This document shows positions 17,565 to 25,850 of a DNA stretch of 64,000 bases, one piece after another. Below the pieces are notes generated by a model that saw only the letters and a list, made by a program, of their open reading frames with translations, searched no databases and was not told where the DNA came from. Source of the DNA: Arthrobacter sp. N199823. GTDB lineage: Bacteria; Actinomycetota; Actinomycetes; Actinomycetales; Micrococcaceae. The first letter of the stretch is position 1, and the number at the start of each line of letters is the position of its first letter. Position numbers and translations under genes: made by a program. The stretch is taken from assembly GCF_002929705.1 (NCBI RefSeq), contig NZ_PJIN01000001.1, positions 561,244-625,243 on the forward strand, in the 5' to 3' direction.

Positions 17565-18835
17565 TCGCCCCCGGACATGACTGTTTCCTCACCGAAGAGG
17601 AGACAGCCATGCTCGATGGCAGGCTCGGTCCGGGCACGGCCATGGCCATGCGCATGGTGGTTGCGTTGGCCAAAGTGTTGGACGCCGACAGGCTCATTCC
17701 GGTCCACAATGCCCACATTGACAGCTGTCTGTACCACGGTCAGGCGGGGCTGGACTTCGCCCAAAAATTGGTTGACCTCGGCGCTCGTGTGGCAGTTCCC
17801 ACCACGCTGAATGTCAGCTCCCTTGATCTGATGCACCCGGGCCTCATCCGGCTGCCGCCCGAAGAAGCAGTTCCTGCTAGGGCGCTCATGGACGCATACC
17901 GGGCCCTCGGCGCCCGAGCCACCTGGACCTGCGCCCCGTACCAAACCCTCGAGCGGCCAACCTTGGGGGAGGACATTGCCTGGGCGGAATCGAACGCCAT
18001 TGTATTCGCCAACTCGGTGCTGGGTGCCCGGACCGAACGCTACGGCGACTTCATTGACATCTGCGCTGCCATCACCGGACGCGTACCCCACGCCGGGCTG
18101 CATTTGAGTGAGCTGCGGGTGCCTACTCTCGAAATCGACTGCTCGGAACTATCACCGCAGCTGCTGGGGCATGAGGCGGGCTGGGCGGCCCTGGGCGGAG
18201 TGATCGGACGAATCGCCGGTTCGCGGATCCCTTTGCTGACCGGAATTGACCCGGCACTGATCGACGAGGACAAGCTCAAGGCCTTCGGGGCGACGGCCGC
18301 TTCCTCGGGCGGGCTGGCCCTTTTTCATGTTGCCGGCTTCACCCCCGAGGCGCGAGCCGCCGGCTGGAATAGTGCTCCGGAGCGGGAGATCATCACCGCC
18401 GCCATGGTCCGCGGGATCCGTGATGAACTAACGACGGCGGGACCTAGCGACGCGCTCGATACCGTCGCCTTGGGCACGCCGCACTTTTCGCTGAGTGAGT
18501 TCGGCAAGCTTGCTGCGCTTGTGGGGGTCCAGCCTTCCTTTGCCAAGAGCTGCACCGTATGGATCTCCACTTCCCGTGAAGTTCTGGGACAGGCGAAGGA
18601 GGCAGGTCAGGCGCAGCTGGCCCAGGCTCGCGGCGCGCGGATCGTAGTGGACACCTGCACCTACGTGACCCCGATTCTGGGACCGGAGGAACGTTCCGTC
18701 ATGACACCATCGGGAAAATGGGCTTGGTACGCGCCCATGAACTTGGGTGTTGAGGTCATCTTTGGCACGCTGGAGGAATGCGTCGCCTCGGCGGTCGCCG
18801 GAAAGGTGGTGCGCCATGACTGGCAATGGGAGTGA
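17561..18835 (+). CDS. AcnX (DUF521) large subunit, probable cis-3-hydroxy-L-proline dehydratase
   Basis: The 424-residue protein is of the aconitase X family (formerly DUF521). Recognisable stretches are the N-terminal LTEEETAMLDG, IPVHNAHIDSCLYHG near residues 45-60, NSVLGARTERYGDFIDICAAITGRVPHAG near 147-175, and the C-terminal DTCTYVTPILG. Bacterial AcnX enzymes have been shown to dehydrate cis-3-hydroxy-L-proline to delta1-pyrroline-2-carboxylate. The separate small subunit follows directly and a candidate pyrroline-2-carboxylate reductase comes next, which supports this role over the archaeal mevalonate-pathway one. It starts at GTG 17561, overlapping the epimerase stop. Confidence 0.87.
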   Translation: MIAPGHDCFLTEEETAMLDGRLGPGTAMAMRMVVALAKVLDADRLIPVHNAHIDSCLYHGQAGLDFAQKLVDLGARVAVPTTLNVSSLDLMHPGLIRLPPEEAVPARALMDAYRALGARATWTCAPYQTLERPTLGEDIAWAESNAIVFANSVLGARTERYGDFIDICAAITGRVPHAGLHLSELRVPTLEIDCSELSPQLLGHEAGWAALGGVIGRIAGSRIPLLTGIDPALIDEDKLKAFGATAASSGGLALFHVAGFTPEARAAGWNSAPEREIITAAMVRGIRDELTTAGPSDALDTVALGTPHFSLSEFGKLAALVGVQPSFAKSCTVWISTSREVLGQAKEAGQAQLAQARGARIVVDTCTYVTPILGPEERSVMTPSGKWAWYAPMNLGVEVIFGTLEECVASAVAGKVVRHDWQWE

Positions 18836-18839
18836 TTCA

Positions 18840-19340
18840 GTGACAGCAAATGTCCTGGAGATCGAAGGTGTCACCTTGTGTCCGGGGGAGGGCTCCGGGC
18901 CTCCCCTCTTCTTGGCGCAACCGCTCTCCTTTTGGGGCGGCGCCGACAGATCCACAGGCATGATCATCGACACCCACCACCCGCAGCACGGAGCCCTGTT
19001 AGGTGGCACCGTCCTCATGATGGACGCCTCCCGAGGCTCCAGTTCTTCCTCTTCAGTACTGGCCGAACAGCTCCGGGCCGGAGTGGGACCGGCTGCCATT
19101 GTGCTCACGGCTCGCGACGCAATTGTGGCTTTGGGCGTGCTCGCGGCCACCGAACTCTACGGCAACACCACACCAGTGGTGCTGCTCTCAGCGATGGACG
19201 CGGCAATTCTTCGCAACAGCCTGCCACACGGGCCAGAGGTGCCGTCACCCGGGCCAGCCCGGGTGACGGTGACGGCACACGCTGACGGTTCTGCCGTCGT
19301 CGTACTTCAACTACAAACTCCCAGACAAGGACAATCGTGA
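18840..19340 (+). CDS. AcnX small (swivel, DUF126) subunit
   Basis: The 166-residue protein is of the DUF126 family, the swivelling domain that completes the AcnX active site. Family features are EGVTLCPGEGSGPPLFLAQP, then SFWGGADRSTG, then GGTVLMMDASRGSSSSSSVLAE with its Ser-rich loop. The start used is GTG 18840 with GGGAG seven bases upstream, a few bases after the large-subunit stop. ATG 18816, inside the large-subunit gene, is an alternative adding eight residues. Its stop overlaps the GTG of the next gene. Two-gene AcnX is the bacterial type II arrangement. Confidence 0.85.
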   Translation: MTANVLEIEGVTLCPGEGSGPPLFLAQPLSFWGGADRSTGMIIDTHHPQHGALLGGTVLMMDASRGSSSSSSVLAEQLRAGVGPAAIVLTARDAIVALGVLAATELYGNTTPVVLLSAMDAAILRNSLPHGPEVPSPGPARVTVTAHADGSAVVVLQLQTPRQGQS

Positions 19341-20290
19341 CCCTGCCCTACTTCGATGCCGAGGCGCTCGCCACCCATCTGACACCTGCCCGCGCGGTCG
19401 CTGCGCTGGAGGAGGCGCTCTTGGGCGGACTCGATCCGGAACTCGATTCGCCGCGGCTGTTTGCGCCGCTGGAAGCAGGGGAGTTCCTGCTTATGTCAGC
19501 CCAGTCGGCCAGGTATGCCGGGATCAAGGTTGCCACGGTAGCCCCTAGGAATCCGGCCAAGGGTCACCCGAAAATCCAGGGCACGTACCTGCTGCTGGAC
19601 AGGTCCACCCTGACCCCGCTGGCAGCCATGGACGGGGCCGAACTGACCTTGATCAGGACTCCTGCCGTCACCACTTTGGCCATCAAACACCTGCTCGCGA
19701 TCCGGGGAGCAGCATCGGCGGGTGTGGTTGCCGTGCTGGGCACCTCGCTGCAGGCGGACAGGCATATCGAGGCGATCCATGCGGTGTGCGGCATTTCTGA
19801 GCTGGTGGTTATTGGCCGACGGACCGAGGCTGCCGAAGCCTTGGCGCAGAAATGGGCGGGTAGGGGGATTCCGTCCCGCGCAGGTGTTACGCAGGATGTC
19901 GCCACGGCTAACGTGGTGGTGTGTGCAACGTCCTCGGCCACCCCTGTTTTTGACGGCCGGCTGATCGCTGACAACGCTATCGTGGCGGCCATAGGATCGC
20001 ACGGGCTGGACGCCCGGGAGGTCGATCCGGTCCTTGCGCTACGGGCGGAGGTGGTGGTGGAGGGTGTTGCCTCGGCACTTCGAGAGGCTGGAGATCTGAT
20101 CCCGGCGCGGTCCGCAGCGCAGTGGAAAGAACGTGGTTTGTGCACCCTATCGGAGCTCGTGGCGGGACGATTCGCGCCCGTTGCAGGGAAGCCGTTGCTG
20201 TACACAGGCGTGGGCATGTCCTGGGAAGACATCGTGGTTGCCGGGCGGGCTTTTGAGATACTCCACGATTCCGATGCCAAAGTACACTAA
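19337..20290 (+). CDS. Ornithine cyclodeaminase/mu-crystallin family protein, probable delta1-pyrroline-2-carboxylate reductase
   Basis: The 317-residue protein belongs to the OCD/mu-crystallin family, with a substrate domain at both ends and a Rossmann domain near residues 130-250 (VVAVLGTSLQADRHIEAI, then ELVVIGRRTEAAEAL). The family holds ornithine cyclodeaminases, alanine dehydrogenases and pyrroline/piperideine-2-carboxylate (ketimine) reductases. Following AcnX, the likely reaction is NAD(P)H reduction of pyrroline-2-carboxylate to L-proline. The nucleotide loop is GTSLQ, which departs from the more common GAGAQ, a minor variation. The GTG start overlaps the previous stop. Its stop codon lies inside the operator of the next gene. 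Confidence 0.85.
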   Translation: MTLPYFDAEALATHLTPARAVAALEEALLGGLDPELDSPRLFAPLEAGEFLLMSAQSARYAGIKVATVAPRNPAKGHPKIQGTYLLLDRSTLTPLAAMDGAELTLIRTPAVTTLAIKHLLAIRGAASAGVVAVLGTSLQADRHIEAIHAVCGISELVVIGRRTEAAEALAQKWAGRGIPSRAGVTQDVATANVVVCATSSATPVFDGRLIADNAIVAAIGSHGLDAREVDPVLALRAEVVVEGVASALREAGDLIPARSAAQWKERGLCTLSELVAGRFAPVAGKPLLYTGVGMSWEDIVVAGRAFEILHDSDAKVH

Positions 20291-20317
20291 AATTTCATAT
20301 TGCAGTGCAACATTGCG
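20288..20317 (+). promoter_or_regulatory. Tandem operator-like sites before the GntR regulator gene (site C)
   Basis: TAAAATTTCATATTGCA (20288-20304) is an imperfect palindrome. Its right part, TCATATTGCA, is identical to that of site A, including the CATATT that would act as -10. A second, weaker dyad, TGCAGTGCAACATTGCG (20301-20317), overlaps it by four bases. Both lie just upstream of the GntR gene, and the first includes the stop codon of the reductase gene. This is the expected place for autoregulation. Confidence 0.5.
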
Positions 20318-20352
20318 CTGACACCAAGTGCCTCTGGGGAGATGGAGTGGGT

Positions 20353-21021
20353 ATGGACCCGCAAGGAACATCGCATCTGACAGTCGTCAAAAAGAATATT
20401 AGCCTGCGTGAGACGGTGACTCAGGCGCTGCGTGCAGCCGTGATTTCCGGTGAAATGAAGCCCGGTGAGGTCTATTCTGCGCCTACGCTCGGGAAGCGAT
20501 TTGGGGTATCTCCGACTCCTGTCCGTGAGGCGATGCTGGACTTGGCCAAGGAAGGCCTAGTCATTTCATTGCCCAACAAGGGGTTCCGGGTCACGGAAGT
20601 CTCTGATGAAGACTTAGATGACATCGCCGCACTTCGCCTGCTGATCGAGCCGCCCACTGTCAAGGAAGTTACGCCCTTGATCGATGGCGTTGGTTTGGCC
20701 CGCCTGCGCGAGATGGCTGCTGACATTGTTGACTATGCCGGTAACAGTGATCTGATCGGCTACACCGAGGCGGATATGAAATTCCATCTGGCCATCTTGG
20801 AGTACAGCGGCAACCGCAGGCTGGTGTCCCTCATTGCCGATCTGCGCTCTCACACCCGCCTGCTCGGCTTGGCCCCGCTGGCTGCCAGCGGCAAGTTGCG
20901 AGAGATGGCGTTGGAACATATTGAACTCGTTGACCTGATTGAGGCCGGCAAGGCCGAGGAAGCGCAAGAGCTCATGAAAGTGCACATCGGCCACGTTCGA
21001 TCGGAATGGGCCCAACAGTAG
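20353..21021 (+). CDS. GntR-family transcriptional regulator (FadR/FCD type), probable hydroxyproline island regulator
   Basis: The protein has about 222 residues. The N-terminal winged helix shows the GntR pattern (LRAAVISGEMKPGEVYSAPTLGKRFGVSPTPVREAMLDL broken over residues 25-65, then NKGFRV). The C-terminal all-helical FCD domain has the metal/ligand-site residues Asp and His in ADMKFHLAIL and further His in RSHTR, EHIEL and KVHIGH. FCD regulators commonly sense small organic acids or amino acids. A Hyp-pathway intermediate is a reasonable guess. ATG 20353 was chosen because GGAG lies five bases upstream. A longer frame from GTG 20305 would start inside the operator. It is the only transcription factor in the island. 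Confidence 0.88.
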   Translation: MDPQGTSHLTVVKKNISLRETVTQALRAAVISGEMKPGEVYSAPTLGKRFGVSPTPVREAMLDLAKEGLVISLPNKGFRVTEVSDEDLDDIAALRLLIEPPTVKEVTPLIDGVGLARLREMAADIVDYAGNSDLIGYTEADMKFHLAILEYSGNRRLVSLIADLRSHTRLLGLAPLAASGKLREMALEHIELVDLIEAGKAEEAQELMKVHIGHVRSEWAQQ

Positions 21022-21033
21022 TGCTCCGTTGAA

Positions 21034-21061
21034 GCAGGGCCTGCAGTGATTTGGGCCCTGC
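21034..21061 (+). terminator. Terminator-like hairpin after the GntR gene
   Basis: GCAGGGCC (21034-21041) pairs perfectly with GGCCCTGC (21054-21061) around a 12-nt loop, 13 nt after the regulator stop codon. The downstream run is only moderately T-rich. It separates the regulator from the dehydrogenase operon, which has its own promoter. Confidence 0.55.
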
Positions 21062-21172
21062 ATCATGGGTCACATGTTTCTCTTTGTGATAGGCCTGTGC
21101 CCTTGATCCGACCATTTTTGAGTGCGCAAAAGATGGCGAAAATTTATGACTAGAGACCCTATCAACAAGCAG

Positions 21173-21195
21173 TAACATGTGACATACTACTGTCA
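21173..21195 (+). promoter_or_regulatory. Operator and likely leaderless promoter of the D-hydroxyproline dehydrogenase operon (site E)
   Basis: TAACATGTGACATACTA (21173-21189) is a member of the island operator family and nearly matches site D upstream of GH127. CATACT (21183-21188) is placed so that transcription would start at about 21195, the A of the ATG. No ribosome site is visible before that ATG, so leaderless translation is likely. An inverted copy of its ACATGTGAC core occurs at 21069-21077 and could be a second half of a looping operator. Confidence 0.5.
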
Positions 21196-22370
21196 TGAAT
21201 CTTCCCCGTACCGCCGACGTTGTGGTCATCGGCGCGGGTGCCGTTGGCGCGGCGTGCGCCTACTACGCTGCACGTGCCGGCTTGAAAGTAGCTGTCGTGG
21301 AGCAAGGTGCCATTGCCTCGGGGACCTCGAGTGCCTGCGAAGGCAACATCTTGGTCTCAGACAAAGAGGCCGGAGCCGAACTGACCCTGGCCCAGTATTC
21401 GCAGGAATTGTGGCGGGGCGACTTGGCCGAATATTCAGGGCTGTGGGAGTTTGAATCCAAAGGTGGGCTGGTGGTTTCTGCCCAGTTAGGAACGCAAGAA
21501 AATTTGGCCCGGCTTGCCCAACGCCAGCGCTCCGCCGGGATTGGTGTGGACCTGCTCTCCGGCGCCGAGCTGCTGGAGCGTGAACCCAACCTTAATCCGG
21601 CGATGGCAGGCGGGGCTTTTTATCCTCAGGATGCGCAGGTCCAGCCCATGCTCGTGGTGGCGCACCTGCTCAGACTTGCCCGCGGGATGGGCGCTACCGT
21701 TCACCCGCTAACGGCCGTCACCGGGTTCCTGCGCAGCGGCGATTCCGTCACCGGGGTGATCACTAGCAAGGGCGCCATCACAGCTCCCGCTGTAGTCAAC
21801 GCCGCCGGTACCTGGGGCGGGGCCGTCGCCGAGCTGGCTCGTGTGCAGGTGCCCGTTCTGCCCCGTAAGGGTTACATCATGGTCACCGAGCCGCTGCCGG
21901 TCTTGGTGCACCACAAGGTTTACGCTGCGGAGTACGTGGACAACGTGGCCAGCTCCGACGCCGGACTGCAAACATCCCCGGTGATCGAGGGGACCGACGG
22001 AGGGACCATCCTGATCGGTTCAAGCCGGGAACGCGTGGGATTTGATAAGCACTTTGAGGTGCGGGTGTTGGCCGAAATGGCGCGAAAGGCCATTGCCCTA
22101 TTCCCGTTCCTCTCGGAAGTGAAGGCGCTGCGAAGCTACTTTGGCTTCCGCCCCTACGCTCCAGACCACCTGCCAGTCATTGGCCCTGATCCACGAGCTC
22201 CCGGACTATGGCATGCCTGCGGGCACGAAGGAGCTGGCATTGGGCTCAGTGTAGGCACCGGAGCCTTGATCGCGGCATCACTGACGGGGTCCGAGCTGGC
22301 TATGGACCTTGCCCCATTTGCTCCGGAACGCTTTGAATCACACACCACTGCGGAGAACGCACATGCCTGA
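21195..22370 (+). CDS. FAD-dependent D-amino acid (D-hydroxyproline) dehydrogenase, catalytic subunit
   Basis: The 391-residue protein is of the DAO/GlyOx family. The FAD-binding dinucleotide fold is at the very N-terminus (DVVVIGAGAVGAACAYYAA, residues 8-26, then VAVVEQG). The C-terminal FAD/substrate segment reads FRPYAPDHLPVIGPDP, then HACGHEGAGIGLSVGTG. Together with the small 2Fe-2S subunit and the larger flavoprotein that follow, it matches the heterotrimeric D-hydroxyproline dehydrogenases that oxidise cis-4-hydroxy-D-proline to 1-pyrroline-4-hydroxy-2-carboxylate. A single-subunit oxidase is less likely because all three genes overlap. There is no Shine-Dalgarno sequence before ATG 21195. 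Confidence 0.88.
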   Translation: MNLPRTADVVVIGAGAVGAACAYYAARAGLKVAVVEQGAIASGTSSACEGNILVSDKEAGAELTLAQYSQELWRGDLAEYSGLWEFESKGGLVVSAQLGTQENLARLAQRQRSAGIGVDLLSGAELLEREPNLNPAMAGGAFYPQDAQVQPMLVVAHLLRLARGMGATVHPLTAVTGFLRSGDSVTGVITSKGAITAPAVVNAAGTWGGAVAELARVQVPVLPRKGYIMVTEPLPVLVHHKVYAAEYVDNVASSDAGLQTSPVIEGTDGGTILIGSSRERVGFDKHFEVRVLAEMARKAIALFPFLSEVKALRSYFGFRPYAPDHLPVIGPDPRAPGLWHACGHEGAGIGLSVGTGALIAASLTGSELAMDLAPFAPERFESHTTAENAHA

Positions 22371-22704
22371 AATTAGACTGACACTCGACGGCGTGCCCGT
22401 CACGGCCCGGCCCGGCCAAACTGTGGGTGCTGTCCTCACCGAGGCCGGGATCACCAGCTGGCGCACCACTCGAAAAGAGGGCCGTCCCCGGGGCCTGTTC
22501 TGTGGCATCGGCATCTGCTTTGACTGCTTGGTGACGGCCGACGGCGTCCCTAACCAGCGAGCCTGCCTCACCCCTGCCCGTGACGGCATGGCCTTGGAAA
22601 CCGGTCGCCTGACGCCGGAAAATGCAGTGGCCGCCGGAGTGGCTCCCGCGGCGGAAACCGCAGCGGATCTCACGGCAGACGAGGTGAAGAGCCATGATGT
22701 TTGA
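22363..22704 (+). CDS. 2Fe-2S ferredoxin-like subunit of the D-hydroxyproline dehydrogenase
   Basis: The 113-residue protein has the plant-ferredoxin-like cluster motif Cys47-x4-Cys52-x2-Cys55 (LFCGIGICFDC) and Cys68 (QRACLTP). This is the Fer2_4 fold seen in HcnA-type and sarcosine-oxidase-alpha N-terminal units. It would pass electrons between the two flavoproteins of the complex. ATG 22363 overlaps the upstream stop by 8 nt and is preceded by GGAG. A longer frame from 22309 lies wholly inside the upstream gene and is not used. Its stop overlaps the next start. Confidence 0.9.
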   Translation: MPEIRLTLDGVPVTARPGQTVGAVLTEAGITSWRTTRKEGRPRGLFCGIGICFDCLVTADGVPNQRACLTPARDGMALETGRLTPENAVAAGVAPAAETAADLTADEVKSHDV

Positions 22705-24394
22705 CGTGGCAGTGGTTGGTGCTGGCCCCGCGGGACTGGCTGCCGCCGTGCACGCAGCGGAGGCTGGGCTGTCAGTGGTTCTCATTGATGCCGGACATCA
22801 GCCTGGCGGCCAATTCTGGCGCCATGCGGATGAGAACGCCAGCTCGGCAACGGGCCATCGAGAAACGGCCAGTTCAACTCCTGCCGAAAAGTCTGCGGAG
22901 GGGGAGGGACACCACGATTGGAAGCGCTTCTCCCAGCTTCGGGCCAGACTCTACTCTGCCGAAGAGTCCGGTGCAGTGGCCTATTGGCGCAATACCCAGG
23001 TCTGGCTCATTGAAGGTAGCGCGCGTGAAGACCAAGTTCCTGAAGGCACAGCCCGCCGGAGTCGATGCACCACCCTGCGGCTGACGCCGACCTTTGACGA
23101 CGCAGCTGCTCCTGACGACGGCAGCGATACCAGCAGCCTGACTGACAGCGGTACAAGTAGTCCTGCTGCTAGCGTGCCGGATCTGGTCCGGGCCACTCAT
23201 GTCATCCTGTGCCCCGGAGGCTACGACCGGCAGCTACCCGTACCCGGCTGGGAGCTGCCAGGCGTCATGGCTGCCGGCGGGGTCCAAGCCCTCCTCAAGG
23301 GCAGCGGAACAGCGGCGGGAAGTGTCGCCGTCGTGGGTGGAACAGGGCCGTTCCTGCTCCCTGTCGCCACCGGGCTGGCGAAGGCTGGCGTGAAAGTGGC
23401 AGCTATCTGCGAGGCCAATAGCCCCCTTGGATGGCTGCGCCAGGGCGCAGGCGCCATCAGAGCACCTGAAAAGGCCGGCGAAGGGCTTGAGTACGCGGCC
23501 GCACTGGCCAGGCATCGCATTCCATACAAGGTGCGCACGGCGGTGACCAGCATTCATGGCACCGACCGTGTGGAGGCTGTGACCATCTCGAAGGTGGGCT
23601 CCAACGGTTCTCCCGTTCCGGGCTCCGGACGGCGGATCGCGTGCGATCTGGTCGCCCTCGGGTGGGGCTTCAGCGCCCAGCTCGAACTCGTCATGGCGGC
23701 GGGTGCCGAGACGGAGATAGACGTGGATGGCTCCCTGGTGGCGATAGTCGATGAGCGGATGATGTCCACAGTTCTCGGGGTCAGCGTGGCCGGAGAAGCA
23801 ACAGGCGTAGGCGGGGCCGCCATGGCCGTCACGGAAGGCGAGCTGGCCGCCTTATGCGTGGCTGCCATGAACGCTGCCATGGACGCCACTTCTACCGAGG
23901 ACTCACAACGTGCCGCCCGCATCGCCTGGCTGACGAAAGACCGGGCACGGCTGCGGGCCTTCGCTGTTGCGATGCACCGGGCCAACCCAGTCCCGGCCCG
24001 CTGGCATGAATGGCTGACGCCGGAGACCACCGTGTGCCGTTGCGAAGAAGTCAGCTACGGCTCCCTATGCGAGGCTCACGAACAGTTGGGAGCAGATGAC
24101 GCTCGCAGCCTCAAATCCTTCGCTCGTCCCGGCATGGGGTGGTGCCAAGGACGAGTCTGTGGCTATGCCACCGCAGATATTGCGGCACACCTTGCCGCCC
24201 GGCCTCTGGAAGCTGACGACCTGCGCGCCATGTCCAAACGCTCACTGGCAGCACCCATCTCACTCGGCAAACTCGCCGCCCTTGATTTCACGCCCGACAC
24301 GACTGACACATCGGGCACACCTGACACATCAGAACCGCCTGACGCTGGTGCCGCAATCCCTCAAGAAAAGGATCACTCCCATGGCAGCAACTGA
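22694..24394 (+). CDS. FAD/NAD(P)-binding oxidoreductase subunit with C-terminal BFD-like 2Fe-2S domain (HcnB type)
   Basis: The 566-residue flavoprotein is the large partner in the dehydrogenase complex. It has an FAD site at the start (DVAVVGAGPAGLAAAV), a second dinucleotide site near residues 210-240 (SVAVVGGTGPFLLPVATGLAKAG), and a BFD-like iron-sulfur domain with Cys448-x-Cys450 and Cys484-x4-Cys489 (WCQGRVC). Domain order matches the HcnB/OoxA/D-hydroxyproline dehydrogenase alpha family. A variable Glu/Ser/Thr/Asp-rich insert around residues 40-75 and 140-160 separates the FAD half-domains, and the last 35 residues are a low-complexity Asp/Thr/Pro tail. It overlaps both neighbours. Confidence 0.87.
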   Translation: MMFDVAVVGAGPAGLAAAVHAAEAGLSVVLIDAGHQPGGQFWRHADENASSATGHRETASSTPAEKSAEGEGHHDWKRFSQLRARLYSAEESGAVAYWRNTQVWLIEGSAREDQVPEGTARRSRCTTLRLTPTFDDAAAPDDGSDTSSLTDSGTSSPAASVPDLVRATHVILCPGGYDRQLPVPGWELPGVMAAGGVQALLKGSGTAAGSVAVVGGTGPFLLPVATGLAKAGVKVAAICEANSPLGWLRQGAGAIRAPEKAGEGLEYAAALARHRIPYKVRTAVTSIHGTDRVEAVTISKVGSNGSPVPGSGRRIACDLVALGWGFSAQLELVMAAGAETEIDVDGSLVAIVDERMMSTVLGVSVAGEATGVGGAAMAVTEGELAALCVAAMNAAMDATSTEDSQRAARIAWLTKDRARLRAFAVAMHRANPVPARWHEWLTPETTVCRCEEVSYGSLCEAHEQLGADDARSLKSFARPGMGWCQGRVCGYATADIAAHLAARPLEADDLRAMSKRSLAAPISLGKLAALDFTPDTTDTSGTPDTSEPPDAGAAIPQEKDHSHGSN

Positions 24395-25844
24395 CACAGC
24401 ACCCACCCCCGGTGCCGAACTGGAAACCATCATGGCTGCGACGGCGGAAGCCGCCCAGCAATGGGGAGCCCGGCCAGCCGCGGACCGGGCAGCAGCCCTA
24501 CGTGCCATGGCTGATGCACTTGATGGTGCGGCCGAGGAACTCATCCCACTGGCAGGGGAGGAGACGAACTTGCCCCCGGCCCGGCTTGGCGGCGAACTCA
24601 AACGCACCACGTTCCAACTCCGGCTCTTCGCCGAAATGCTGGACGAAGGCGGCTACCTTGACGCCCGCATCGACCACGCCGACCCTGCGTGGCCCATGGG
24701 TGCCCGCCCCGACATTCGCCGTGTGCTTGAACCGTTGGGACCGGTGGTGGTTTTTGCTGCCAGCAACTTCCCCTTTGCCTTCAGCGTTGCCGGCGGAGAC
24801 ACTTGTTCGGCGCTCGCCGCCGGGTGTTCGGTGGTGCTCAAGGTGCATTCCGGGCATCCGCGGCTCTCTGCTGCAGTTGGCCGTATAGCAGCGGCGGCAC
24901 TTGATGCCGCAGGTGCACCGGCCGGCTTGCTGCAATTGGTCTTCGGCACCCAGGCAGGGCGCGACGCGCTTCTGGACCCGAGGGTCAAGGCTGGCGCCTT
25001 CACCGGTTCCATTCCCGGTGGGCGGGCCCTCTTCGATCTGGCCAATTCGCGTGACGAACCCATCCCGTTCTACGGCGAACTGGGCAGCGTCAACCCGGTC
25101 TTCGTGACCCGTGCAGCAGCCCATGAACGTGGCAGCGACATTGCGGCCAACTTCCTGAGCTCCTTCACCATGGGAGCTGGGCAATTCTGCACCAAGCCCG
25201 GCATCTTGCTCGTTCCGGCAGATTCCACCATGGTGGAGCAACTGGCAGATGCTGCCCGGCCGGCCCCCGCGAAGTTGCTCAACGATCGCATCCAGTCCGG
25301 CTTTGTGGAGTCACTGCAGGAACTGCGCCAACACAAGGACGTCACCGTGCTGGGTGATTCAGAAGACGCCTTTGATTTTCCGCCTGCTCCGTCCCTCACG
25401 GCCACCACGGCGGCAGCCCTTCTGGCGGATCCCGAGGGGCTAATCACCGAATGCTTTGGGCCCACGGCCCTCGTGGGGAGCTACACGGATGAGTCGGAGC
25501 TGCTTGCCGTGGCCGCAGTCCTGGACGGTCAGCTGACAGCCACCATCCATGGTGAAGACACAGACGTGATTGCTCCCGAGTTGGTGCGCCTGCTCGCCGC
25601 CAAGGCAGGCCGAGTGCTCTGGAACCAGTGGCCCACAGGGGTTTCGGTGACGTATGCGCAGCAGCACGGTGGCCCTTACCCCGCCACAACGGCGCCCACC
25701 TCCACATCCGTCGGCACCGCGAGCATCAGCAGATTCTTGCGTCCTGTGGCCTACCAAGGCTTGCCCGCCCATTTGCTTCCTGCCGCTCTGCGTGATGACA
25801 ACCCGCTCGGTGTTCCGCAGCGGATTGACGGCTTGCTGGCCTAG
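24381..25844 (+). CDS. 2-Oxoglutarate semialdehyde dehydrogenase (NADP-type aldehyde dehydrogenase family)
   Basis: The 487-residue aldehyde dehydrogenase starts at ATG 24381, with AAAAGGA eight bases upstream, and overlaps the previous gene by 14 nt. The longer open frame from 24096 lies inside that gene. Catalytic elements are nucleophile Cys270 (GQFCTKPG), general base Glu233 (GELGSVNP), cofactor loop FTGSIPGGRALF and the proton-relay ASNFPFAFS. The subgroup resembles ketoglutarate-semialdehyde dehydrogenases. It would complete the pathway by oxidising 2-oxoglutarate semialdehyde, made by the deaminase at 15572, to 2-oxoglutarate. It is the last gene of the island, followed by a strong hairpin. 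Confidence 0.88.
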   Translation: MAATDTAPTPGAELETIMAATAEAAQQWGARPAADRAAALRAMADALDGAAEELIPLAGEETNLPPARLGGELKRTTFQLRLFAEMLDEGGYLDARIDHADPAWPMGARPDIRRVLEPLGPVVVFAASNFPFAFSVAGGDTCSALAAGCSVVLKVHSGHPRLSAAVGRIAAAALDAAGAPAGLLQLVFGTQAGRDALLDPRVKAGAFTGSIPGGRALFDLANSRDEPIPFYGELGSVNPVFVTRAAAHERGSDIAANFLSSFTMGAGQFCTKPGILLVPADSTMVEQLADAARPAPAKLLNDRIQSGFVESLQELRQHKDVTVLGDSEDAFDFPPAPSLTATTAAALLADPEGLITECFGPTALVGSYTDESELLAVAAVLDGQLTATIHGEDTDVIAPELVRLLAAKAGRVLWNQWPTGVSVTYAQQHGGPYPATTAPTSTSVGTASISRFLRPVAYQGLPAHLLPAALRDDNPLGVPQRIDGLLA

Positions 25845-25850
25845 AAATTA

